Shown: positions 35,601-45,419 of the stretch, piece after piece | How the letters are laid out: the number at the start of each line of letters is the position of its first letter | Position numbering within the stretch: position 1 is the stretch's first letter | Source of the DNA: Tribonema minus | Lineage: Eukaryota > Sar > Xanthophyceae > Tribonematales > Tribonemataceae | DNA: 64,000 nucleotides | Assembly (NCBI GenBank): GCA_017506865.1 | Contig: JAFCMP010000246.1 | Location: 1 to 64,000 of the forward strand | Direction: 5' to 3' | Made by a program: the position numbers and the translations under genes | Notes under the pieces: model-generated | Database searches by the model: none | Told to the model about the DNA's origin: nothing | What the model saw: the letters and a program-made list of their open reading frames with translations, nothing else

Positions 35601-35862
35601 CAAACCGGCGGCGAGCCCATGCCTACCCCCCCCCCTAATCCCCCCCCAACACTCACGCTCTTGAGCTGCGCGGCAAAGTCCGCCAGCCCCACCAGCTTCC
35701 CCTGCGCCTCGTAGCGGCCGCCCTTGAGGTTGATGCTGTCCCAGAAGTCGTTCTGCTGCACAATGTAGCCCTCGTCGTCCAGCGTGTACTCGGAGACGCC
35801 CGTGAAGACGGGCGTCGGCTGCCACGGCAGCAGCTTGAAGCACATGCTCAGCGTCCTGATGA

Positions 35863-35911
<49 letters not shown>

Positions 35912-38331
35912 TAATTGAGCAGCTGACGCCCGTGAACATGGCAATGGCTATGGCAGCAGCTTGACACACATGCTCAGCGTCCTGGCGTGGCAGCAGCAGC
36001 AGCAGCGGCAGCAGCAGCGATCAGCATTACAGTTCTCGAGTGAATTGAGCAGCTGACGCCTGTGAAGACGGTCATGGCAGCAGCTTGAAGCACATGCTCA
36101 GCGTCCTGGCGCAGCAGCAGCAGCAGTGATCAGCATAGCGGTCAGTCTCTTGCGGACGCTCGCAAAGATGGCGATGGCTACTGCAGCAGCTTGAAGCGCA
36201 TTATAATGCGCTGGGTGCAGCAGCATCGATCGGCACTGCGGTCAGTTTCCCGCGTAACGTAGGCAGCTGACGATCATGAAAGATGGCGACGGCGGCGGCA
36301 GCAGCTTGCAGCATGTGCTCAGCGTCCGGGCGCAGCGTCAGCAGCAATCAGCATTGCAGTCAGTGTTTTGCATGTGCTGACGCCCGTGAAGATGGCTGCA
36401 GCTACGGCAGCAGCTTGCAACACGTGCTCAGCGACCTGGCGCAGCAACAGCAGCGACAAGCATCGCAGCCGGTCCTTCATGTGCAGCCAGCTGACGCCTG
36501 TGCATACCGCAGCGCACCGGAAGCTGCTGCGGCCGCGCCGCGTGATGCGCGAGAGACTACGGCCCGTGTTTTCGAGAGCTGCCTGTGGCAGAGCGGACGC
36601 GGCAACGTACTGCATCCAGTATACTGCTGAACTCCTGAGCGCTGTCGGGTTCAGCGGCCGTCTCACGACGTACCAGCGCGTGCGCAGGCGCCGCGGCCCC
36701 GGCTCGTCGACGCTGTGCAGGTTGATGCGCGCGTCCTTGAAGAGCACCTTCCCTATCAGCGTGCGCCCGCCGAGCATGTTGACGTTGTTGGCGTAGTTCT
36801 CCGCGCCCTCCAGCGAGTTCAGGGGGTCGATGAACTTTACGTTCTGCGACCGCAGCAAGCATGTGGGAATGCACGCAGCGAGAGTCGGAGTGCAGCATGT
36901 GAGTTCATTTGACAAGAACTTGACTTCATTGCACGCGGTTGTCTGTGTTGGCTGAACATGCGCTGCGTGTCAGAGTGTCTCCAGGGCTACTGGGCGCCAG
37001 GGAGGAAACTCGACATGTCGAGATGCAATAGTTCCGTTGTTGTGAGGACACACACACCACCGTTATCTTGCGCCAATGCGACACATTGCAGGCGAGGGAC
37101 CTTTCAGGGCGCGAGCCTTCTTAAGTATTTCGGCGCGCGCGCGATTCTCCACACTACCGATGCATCTGGGCTTGCTAATTTTTGCGGTGTGGGTATGCGT
37201 ACATGCGTATCGCTACAACCGTTCACCAATCAGCGCGCTGGGGTCGAGTTGCCGCTCCCAGCCGGAACACCCTGGAAGCCTCGAGCTTATTCTGCGCTGG
37301 CTCTCCAGCGCGTACGGTGTTGCTGCACAGGCAGCGCTGAGCGCGTGCAGCGAATTGACGCTTGGCACGTATCGCACTGCAGTCTCAAGCCTGCGGCCAC
37401 GCTTCACGGCCTGCAGGAGCAGCTCATCATGTCACCACTTTCTGCCTCAGAAGTGAAGTTGTGCGTAACGGCTTTGAAGTTGCGAGTAAGCCTTTTTTTT
37501 ATTTTTAAAACGTCCTTAACGTACTTGCTTCACGTAGACATAACACCGCCTCACAGGAAGGCAGAACTCATGCTCGCAATATGTACGTAACTTAATGCTC
37601 GCAGGTTCAACGCAACAGCAGCAATTGACGCGCGTTCAAAAAACTTTGCTGAGGTGGGAGCGATTGTCTCTGTAACCCGCTTTGAGCGCAGCTTACCCCC
37701 TTGCTCGCCTCAACTACACTATGGGTATGGGTCCCTCGCCTCCTACCTCTGGAGGATTAAGGGAGGGCCTTCCTTGTAGCACTAATGTAGGTGCTGCCTC
37801 TTGATGCAGGAACAGTTGCGAAATGTGTAGCAACTTCAAATTGGGTGTTGCTTATAAACGAAAGGCAGCTCGCTCTCAGGAAAGTGCGCACAATGTCTTG
37901 TGCTGCGCCATAAGCGTGTTCGACATGTGTGCATGTCATGCCAGTCATCGTCTCTCGCGAGCAGTCTTGGCTTAGGCACGCACGATTGCGAACTTACAGT
38001 ACTTCATTCCGTGGCTCACCGGGCGGTAGTACTCCGACTCAAATGGATCGAAGAACGACCTATATTCCCTGGCCAGGACCTGCTTAAGCTGTTCTTTCCT
38101 CTGTTCATAGGCACTGGCCGCAGCTGGCGGCGCCGCAGCTGCATCCGTGCCGTGACTCATGAGAATTTGTGATGTTGCCATGTCGCGAGGCCGCAGAGCA
38201 TGTGTGGCGCCTGTGAATGCCAGCGCTCGTCCAGTGCAACAGCAGCACAGCGCAGTTGACGCCACCGCCGCAGCTGCGGAGGCTATTGCACGCATCACTG
38301 CAACAATGGATGACATGAAACTTCCATCCAT
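29604..38331 (-). CDS. Plastid-type DUF2358-like and SOUL haem-binding protein
   Basis: Seven exons: 38331-38020, 36843-36674, 35855-35657, 34732-34661, 33640-33510, 30255-30046, 29778-29604. They give 422 residues, with every phase consistent. The N-terminus is hydrophobic and ends in RALAF, a signal peptide with phenylalanine after the likely cleavage point, as in red-lineage secondary plastid import. Residues about 80-227 match the DUF2358-like (SnoaL-like) fold seen before SOUL in plant HBP5-type proteins (EYYRPNVKFIDPL, then RTRWTLSMCFKLLPWQ, GVSEYTLDDEGYIVQQNDFWD). Residues about 236-420 are SOUL: ELLRRAATYEVRRYPATVV, GYAQLGAYADGAN, GKTMLWPLAYRMPGG, AVMKFADPTTEQFV, AQYNAIYSL, RRNEVWLPL. 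SOUL proteins bind haem or other tetrapyrroles. A second ATG at 38316 would lose five residues. Introns carry echo arrays and a foldback element. Confidence 0.93.
30220..30893 (-). repeat. Echo array of SOUL exon 6 acceptor
   Basis: Exon 6 starts at 30255 (SVMEIQRTGEQGGKTMLW). Three further copies lie upstream in the intron at about 30395-30452, 30590-30632 and 30855-30893. All three keep the CACAG or TACAG acceptor and the codons for MEIQ/MEMQ-RTGG. The nearest copy still reads SVMEIQRTGGQGGKTMKW. Spacing grows from about 190 to 260 bases. Confidence 0.87.
31813..32060. repeat. Long foldback (inverted repeat) element
   Basis: A left arm of about 116 bases (31813-31928) and a right arm of about 100 bases (31961-32060) are imperfect reverse complements around a 32-base loop. 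Matching blocks include gcgccaggcgccacccc, ggaagacgtcgcccc, tcggcagtgcg and accatggtggttctc. It lies inside the SOUL intron between exons 5 and 6. It may be a MITE-like or foldback transposon or a hairpin RNA source. No flanking duplication could be defined. Confidence 0.8.
33592..34245 (-). repeat. Echo array of SOUL exon 5 acceptor
   Basis: Exon 5 begins at 33640 (VRRYPATVVASAAY). The plus-strand core ccgccaccgccgtggccg.. acctccgc.cctgagtgtaca recurs at about 33692-33742 (acceptor ACTCAG kept), 33816-33855 (acceptor GCAG kept) and 33943-33995, with a faint copy near 34198. A copy of the exon 4 end (FELLR) lies separately in the same intron, at about 34545-34600. Confidence 0.78.
35511..36450 (-). 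repeat. Echo copies around SOUL exon 3, with a CAG tract
   Basis: Upstream of exon 3 (start 35855, TLSMCFKLLP) the block ggcagcagcttgaagcacat + gctcagcgtcctgg recurs at about 35945, 36070, 36177, 36292 and 36408. The copy at 36070 is identical over the TLSMCFKLLP codons and keeps CAG before it. The copy at 36292 has lost the AG. Between exon 3 and its first copy lies a pure CAG run (35864-35910) that reads CTG on the transcribed strand, just before the acceptor. Downstream, the exon end and donor (cactcacgctcttgagctgc) is copied once at 35511-35542. Confidence 0.85.
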
Positions 38332-38443
38332 GAAGTTCAAACATGCCGTTGCCAATTTTCGGGAGACACGTGTGCATTCAGCGGGTGCACGCGAGCTACA
38401 CGACGGCCTGCCTTGAAAACGCTTTGCAGCAGCCTATCAGATC
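38332..38443. promoter_or_regulatory. 112-bp bidirectional promoter region, SOUL / PTPMT1-like
   Basis: The start codons of the SOUL gene (38331, minus) and the PTPMT1-like gene (38444, plus) are only 112 bases apart, so both transcripts must start in this interval or overlap. No TATA-like element is evident. The segment contains cacgtg near 38371, an E-box/G-box core often used in light-responsive promoters. Confidence 0.62.
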
Positions 38444-41400
38444 ATGTTCAAGCGCCCATTGCCTCAGGCTCCACCGCCACCTCCGGCGCCTGGCCCGGCG
38501 GGCGTCGGCGAGCACCTTTGGCGACTTGCTGTGCCTACGCTGTGGACCGTCGGAGGCCTTGCATTGCTGAGCTATGCTCTTTTTCAAAAACACCTTTTGC
38601 CAGAGGTGAGCAAATCAGTTCTGCGGTCACGTCAACATCCATCCAGGTCTCAGTTTCTTTGAAAACACGAGCGCGCGCGGCGGGCTCGTCAGCAGCCTGT
38701 AATGCTGTTGAACTCATTTCGTTCTCTTGTCTAACTCCTCTGCCTCAGGCTGTGGGCAAACGGGTAGCGAAGCTGTACTTTTGGCCCACCATGCCCTTCA
38801 CTCTGATATCAAGGTGGAGTAACTACTTCACGGTGATGGACGATACCGTCATTCTTGGTGGTGAGTGTTCGACATAAGAACAACCATTGTTGCTGTCAGT
38901 TCCAAATGCCATGCAACTGCCCTGCAGACGACAGCAGCCCGCGCCCTTGTCACGAGTGCGTTTCTGTAACTTGTGTCATCCTCACACAACAGTCCGAGCC
39001 TACTTGAAGTACGCATTCAAGCGTACGGTGCGGCACCGCAGTCCCATCCAGTCGCAGAAGTGCCTCCTCTCACACCCCGCCCGTCGCCGCCAGCCACCAT
39101 CACTTCAACCGATGCGCCTGCCACTACGTAGCTTCGCTGCACCGCCAGCACAGTCGGGGTGCGACCCTTGCTCAAAGCCACTCTTGCCAACCCTCGCGTG
39201 ACGGCGTGCGCGTCGCTGCGCAGGCGCGCCGCTGGCGGCGCTCGGGCACCCGGACATGCTGCACGCGCTGGGCGTGCACAGCGTGCTCAACATGTGCGAC
39301 GAGTACAGCGGGCCGGAGGGCGCGTACAAGCGGCTGGGGATGCGGCAGCTGCGGCTGCCGGTGGTGGACCACACGGAGGTGAGCTTCGGGCTTGAGGGAG
39401 AGTCACCACCCTGGTTTTGGCAGCTTCCGTTGCACGGAAGAGAGCCTCAAAGAGTCGCTCTTCCGACGTGGCGACTTTCGACGTGGCGACTTTCAGGGAC
39501 AGTCACTGCACGTGCTTGGCAGTTCTCGACGCACAGAGCTTGGCGTCAGAATGTCGCTCTTCCGGCTTGGCAACTTTCCGGTTTTCATGGGCAGTGGGGG
39601 TCTGGGTGGATGTGACGTTGCGTTGGGCACGTCGCGCTATCGAGTGTCGGGGACTGCGCCGCAGAAATAAGTAGAGACATAATGCGGGGGCGCTGCTGGC
39701 TGCGACCCGCCGCACAGCCCCTTTCACCATCAAAAAGGGCGCGAGAGCTGATGTGTAACGTTTGAATTGTGATGCTTCAATGAACAAGCGACTGTCTGCA
39801 CGCATGCATCGTGTCCATGAAACATATGGACACGGCAGACCGTGAACGGTGTGGGTGCGCTTCGCCTCACATTTTCGTGATTGACTCCTGCGTGGCATCA
39901 ACTCGTTCCAGAAGCTGCGCACATGGCACCCACCCTCATGGAATAGAATTGCCCGACCTGCACGTCTGCTTCCAACCAAAGCGCCCAGTGGCAGTCATAA
40001 AAAACGTGGCAATGCAAAGCCCTTGTTACCGTTTTGTGACGCCCTGCGCCGCAGCCCACCACAGGCGCGATCATCAGCGCTGCGCTCACCATCACTCGTC
40101 GCAAGCACACTGTGGCAGCTCAAAGCCCCCTGCCGCTGTCCGGCGCGCACCCACACATGCGCATGACGCGCGGCCCCTCGCGCAGTCATCGCACAATTTA
40201 ACAGCTCAAAGCCCCTTATTACCATCCCGCTGGCCCCTCCGCTCTGCCCCCCGCGCCGCGCCGCAGCCCACGACGGCCGACATCGTCAGGGGCGTGGCGT
40301 TCATCCGCGAGTGCGCGCGGCGCGGCGAGCGCGTGCTCGTGCACTGCAAGGCGGGGCACGGGCGCTCCGGCGCGGTGGCCATGGGCTGGCTGCTGAGCGC
40401 AGACGCGCGTGCGACGCCGGCCAAGGCGCAGGCGCTCATGAACAGCAGGTTTGTGCGCTGCAGTTGAAGTTAAAGTTGAAGTTGCATAACGCGAAGAATG
40501 AATTCGGATGCGCGCGGCGCCGGCCCAGGCGCAGGCGCTCGTGACAGCAGGTACGCGCGCGCGGGCGCGCCGCGGTTGAAGTTGAAGTTGACTCGCAGCT
40601 GGAGTGAGGCCGGACGCGCGCTTCGGGGGCGATGCATGCGACGGCAGGTGATGTTGACGACAGCCGGCGGCGCAGCTCTCGCTGAGCGGTGCTGCCGCTG
40701 ACCCGCGCACGCGCGCACGCTGCCGTTGAAGTTGAGGTTGACTCGCGTTGGAATGAGTTCGGATGCACGCTGTGAGGCGACGCGTGCGCGCGCGCCAGCT
40801 GGCCTTGCTGGGTTATGGAATGGGGAAGGGCGGTGTGGGAAGCTGGATGCATTGGCGAACGCCTCCGAGGTGCCGTGTCTATGACAGCAGCGGCGGAGTC
40901 GTGTTCGCCAGTCTCAGTCTTGACCTCTGGTGTTTTGCCTACCGGTACGGCTGCAAGCCCTAACCCTAACCTTGTTGTAGTGAATTGCAGCCCGCTGAGC
41001 GCTGTTGTATGGGCGCTGCGGGCCGCAGGGCGCTCTCATCAACAGCGCGCATGGACGCAGAATGGCGTATGAAGCAGCCCCCTGGGGGCAGCTGTTCATG
41101 AGCTCCTCACCGTGAACTGCGCTGGCGTGGCGTGGCTGAGGGTCGGCATGGTGATGTGGATGTCCGTGCAGTGTTCGCTGAGCGCTGCTGCCATTGGCCA
41201 AGCGCCAAAAGGGCGCAGGCGCGGCGGTTCAGCAGGCGGCGCGCTGGGTCCGCGCGTGGACGGCTGGCGCAATGGAAAAGTGTGGTCGTTTCGGGCGTGG
41301 TATGTGAGAGTCTTGCTGCAGTGGCAGGCTTGCAGCCCTCGGTCAGGCACTCCGCAACAGCTACGAAAGATGCAGAGCTGCGTCGGATTGTTGACCGTTG

Positions 41401-41817
41401 CGCGCGCAGTTGCGCAGCGCTGGACGTGCAGACGCAATCGTTTGGCCCATCCTCTTGCACCTGCTGCACTTCACATGGCGTCTCTAATGGCTGCACTCGC
41501 GTGTCCTCAGCGCGAGGGTGTTCGCTCTTGAGGTGGGCAAAGTGATGGCTTGAAGTTGAAGTCCACTTGTGCCCAAGTCTCATGTGCGCTTCTCCTTCAT
41601 TGTGAAGCTTCACACTTGCCATTTTGCGTGTCCTTATGTGCGCAGGAGGGATGTTCGCAAGCGGCTCTACAGGCAGCAGAACGTCCAGGAGTACTACGCG
41701 CTGTTGCAACGCGAGCGCGATGCAGCACCGCCATTAGCTAGTCAGTCGGCCGGCAGTGAGGGTCTGATAGATGGCATCGGCGCCAAAGACGGCCTGCGAT
41801 CTCGCAGTGTTCGATGA
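38444..41817 (+). CDS. PTPMT1: PTPMT1-like dual-specificity phosphatase
   Basis: Five exons (38444-38605, 38749-38860, 39224-39378, 40267-40448, 41646-41817) give 260 residues in frame. A proline-rich start is followed by one hydrophobic helix (about residues 29-47), fitting an inner-membrane anchor. Then come VILGGAPL, VHSVLNMCDEYSG, LPVVDHTE with the likely general acid D140, and the active-site loop VHCKAGHGRSG (C170, R176; C-x5-R). A tail with NVQEYYALLQRERDA matches the family's last helix. PTPMT1 dephosphorylates phosphatidylglycerophosphate in cardiolipin and phosphatidylglycerol synthesis in mitochondria; in algae a plastid role is also possible. The exon 4 boundaries are echoed in both neighbouring introns. 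Other VH1-like phosphatases are the alternative assignment. Confidence 0.87.
40038..40640 (+). repeat. Echo copies on both sides of phosphatase exon 4
   Basis: The acceptor block of exon 4 (gccgcagcccacgacggc at 40261) is copied at 40048-40070 (gccgcagcccaccacagg) with its preceding aaagccc.ttattacc segment. The exon end gcgcaggcgctcatgaacag|GT (40428-40450) is copied at about 40528-40556 as gcgcaggcgctcgtgacag followed by GTACGC. Each donor copy is followed by gttgaagttgaagttg, and a third weaker unit reaches 40750. Confidence 0.8.
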
Positions 41818-42010
41818 GGTGGCACAGGCCAGTGGCAGCAGCGCTCCACGCAATGGCACACCAGGCCAGGGCCAGGTTGATGTGTGCTCGTAACGCGTCG
41901 TGTGTACGTGGCTTGACGTGGTATGTGGTAATGTGCAGGTGTTACATACCACTGCACACTGTAAATACAGCATCCCTTTGCCATTGCTATCTTCAATGCT
42001 GTTGTTCCTA

Positions 42011-42330
42011 GGGACGAAGTCACTAGGTCTCCGTTTGCACATCGTGCAAAAGACCCAAAATCGCAATAACTTCTGAACTGGAAGCCTGTTTCTCATCCTG
42101 TTTGGTGCATGGTACAGCAATACTGTTAGGTATAATGATGATGCAACAGATCTGCAGCAGACCATTTGTAGGGACGAAGTCACTAGGTCTCCGTTTGCAC
42201 ATCGTGCAAAAGACCCAAAATCGCAATAACTTCTCAACTAGAAGCCTGTTTCTCATCCTGTTTGGTGCATGGTACAGACCATACTGTTAGGTATAATGAT
42301 GATGCAACAGATCTGCAGCAGACCATTTGT
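42011..42330. repeat. Two nearly identical 160-bp tandem copies
   Basis: gggacgaagtcactaggtct starts at 42011 and again at 42171, and both copies run to accatttgt. They differ at only a few positions (for example ctgaactgg versus ctcaactag). The period is exactly 160 bases and composition is much less GC-rich than the genes. The high identity points to a recent duplication or gene conversion. Confidence 0.93.
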
Positions 42331-43019
42331 GTGATGCTGTGGGTAATTACAAAGCCTCAAAAACAGGGTTTATTCGGATTATAACGTCTGTGTGTGTGTC
42401 CACCGAAAACCCGACAATTGTTGCCGGTAGTGATGACACCCGAAGCAGCTATCACCACGGCGAGGAGCAAGCAGAGACTGTGTAGTGGAGGAGGATGGTC
42501 TTCAAGCAAGTGATAAGGCTAGCTTCACGAGTATGTAGGCGCGCGCAGCAGAAAGAAGCAGCAGCCCGGTGCGGTACAGCTCGCGGAGGACTGTCTGTGG
42601 AGCTGCCTGAGGCACGGCAACCTAACGCAGCACGCGAGACCAGGTGCTGAGTGAGGTGCAGCAACAGCCCTTGCTTCATGGTGAGCAGTGCTGAGCCACG
42701 TGTGGCAGCAAGTGGTGCTGGTGAAAGCAATTTGACCCATGCATGGGCGGGAGAAGCAGCACCTGAGCACCGGTGTAGCTTGTGAATGTCCAATCAAGAC
42801 CTGCTGAGTATGACTAGGCTCAGCTACTACACATGTCTGCAGCATACGCCCCAATGCAGCTGTGGAACAAGCTGTATCCATCGAGCGGGAGTGTGTCTCA
42901 TGCAACTGTATCTCGGGCACCAGGTTCGGATTTCAGTGTCTGTTGCGACGATGGGCTGCTGCAGGCAATAACAAGGTAAAGCTACTCGACAAGCAGGAGG
43001 AGCACAATAATGCTGGTTC

Positions 43020-43660
43020 CGGTGACTTGCAGATATGCAGTAAATGGTGATTGACTTGGCATCCATCAGCGATGAACCTCCATAGCTGGTGCTTGCCAAC
43101 TGTTCGCAACGGCAACTGGCCTGGCCGGCGGAAACTGAAGCCATAATTCAACAAACGAGTTCGACGCTTGCAGATCTGTATGTTGTCAAGGCGAGCAGTG
43201 AGCACGCAGCAGACTGCGATTATTGACTTGGCATTCCATCAGCCATGAATTTCCATTGCTCAGCCTGGTACTTGCCAACTGACAGTGTTTGCAGCGGCGA
43301 CTGGCTTGGGCTGGCTGCAGCTGAAGAAATGTGCAACATGCGAGGCGTGCAGAGCTACCAGTGCATGCTGTCACACTGAGCCGTGTATGCAGTGAGCACG
43401 CATCAGGTTGCGGTCGGTTGAATTGGCGACTCATGAGCATTGAACTGCCGTGGCCGGTCCTTGCCACCTTTTTCGATGGTGACTGCCTTGGGCTGACTGC
43501 AGCTGAAGACATATGCAACGTGCGAGGCTTGCGGAGCTGCCTGTGCATGCTGTCACACTGGGCCATGCATGCAGTGAGCACGCAGCAAGTTGTGCTCGGT
43601 TGACTTGGCGCGTCGTGAGCATTGGACTGCCATCTGGCAGCAGGTGCCATGGCAATGCAT
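43020..43660. repeat. Degenerate ~185-bp tandem array
   Basis: gtgagcacgcag or gtgagcacgcatc starts at 43199, 43392 and 43574. Each copy continues with gttgacttggc/gaattggc, cttgccaac/acc, tggcttgggctg and tgcatgctgtcacactg. An earlier diverged copy spans about 43049-43140. Period is 193 then 182 bases. No exon homology is seen. Confidence 0.82.
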
Positions 43661-45419
43661 TCTTCAAGAGGCCAGGTGCTTCCAACAACGCACTGGTGTC
43701 AACAGCATCATGTGGTAGGAGAGCAGCTGAGGCGCAGACCAAGCTGGCACAGCAGGACGTGATAGCACACTTCTGATATCGCCATAAAACCTGCATGGAG
43801 TAGGTGCATTCCTCTGGACAGTGTATGCGTTTGAAGCTACATAATGTGGTATCAACAATCATGACATACAATGTTTCATTGTGTGCTGAACTCCTGCTTT
43901 GCCCTGCTTGCCAACATACACATCTGCAGTGTGCAATGACGCAGCGTCGGGTGTGGCTTTGCCTTTGATAACCCCAGGCGGTGGAGCAGTCATCACAGAA
44001 CTCACAGTGGAGTCGTGCAGCCCTCCAAACGCACGAAATGGCTGCTTGCATGCAGCTCAGTGTGGCTGAAGATTGCACTTCAAGTCTCTCAAGTTTAGGG
44101 GAAAGTTATGCTCCCGTGTTGTTTTGCAACCACTGACAGCTTCAAAGTTTTGGGCATTTGTAAGATATTACTTCTTTGATTGCACACATTGTCACATGTG
44201 CCGCCTCCTGTGCCCCTGCTTCCTCTGCTGCTGTTCACTGACAACGGTGTGCCTGTCTGCATGGCCAGCTTTCCAACATGTTTGCAATTCAACAACCCTG
44301 CCAACAAATTCTCACAGCTTGTGACAAACACAATGCCTTGTTGCTTTTTGTAGCACCATGGTGCGCTCTATCCGCACGCGTCCCTAGGACTCTCCCCCAG
44401 CCCGCAGGGCTATTATGCTGCAAGGGATGGGGAGATGTTCATTGTAGGTTGCTTGCTCATTACTGCAATTGCAAGTCGAATTGAAGCAGGGCAGTTCACA
44501 GCAGCCTTACTTGAAGGATCTCCACTTTCTTTTTTTCATTTAGCCAGTCTATAGAAGGAGTTCACCAAGGTTGCAGAGATGCACAAGTCAGGTGCACAAA
44601 TGTCAGCAGTACTCATTTTTTGTTGGAAAATCCAGTACACGTCGAATGTGCATATGTAGCAAACTGTCATTCAGCAGAATGATCTCAAGACAGAAGTTGT
44701 TTCACCCTTGAAGTTGTTTCACCCTTGAAATGAATGCAGTGAGATTGCTTGAGCTTGGATACTACTCGCACGCTAATGACGATGACGCAACGAAGAAGTA
44801 AAGTCATAAAAAAAAATGAAGTCATCATTATGGTACCCGTGCAATACACACGCATTGGCAGCGGTACTGATGAGAACATAAACTTAGAGAACCCGCACCT
44901 GTCGTGCTGCAGGGCAGGCTGGGTAGCGCTTACACTTAGTCGTACCAAGGTATCAAATCCTGCGGCTTTATTCTGGCGGTTACACATTGAACCGATTGAA
45001 TTGACCGCCTTGAAGACCGTTGAGGGGGGGGCTTTTTTGGGGGGGGGTCGACATTTTTGAATTGGTCAAACTTTGAACAAAGAGCTTTTGCTGCCTTTGC
45101 AGTGGCGTCGTGTGAGCGCAGCAGCAATAAAGCGATCTTCCCAGCGCGTCCTGTGCACCACCGCATGGCGCTGCAGACGGGGGGAGCAGGCAGCAGGACA
45201 GGTGAGCAGGCCCTTCCGTCGGTGACCCTCGCGGCAAAGAATCAGGCGCACTTGAAGTATTGCCTTGGCGCCGCAGCTGGGTCTTTGGGCCTCGCCGGCT
45301 GCACCAGTGGCAGCGCTGGGGGAAAACTGCCTGCTGATCTCTGGCGCGCACATCTGCCCCCGATGCGAATCTCATTTTGCCTGCTGCAGCAGGAGTAGCG
45401 CTGCGCGTGGGCGGGAGCC

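Larger units (their letters stand above)
41818..45419. other. Non-coding interval with lower GC
   Basis: The 3.6 kb between the phosphatase and kinase genes is visibly richer in A and T than the exons. Besides the two tandem arrays listed separately it holds a short duplication agttgtttcacccttga (44696 and 44715). No open frame has a recognisable domain and no RNA gene is evident. The kinase promoter should lie near 45100-45419. Confidence 0.5.
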
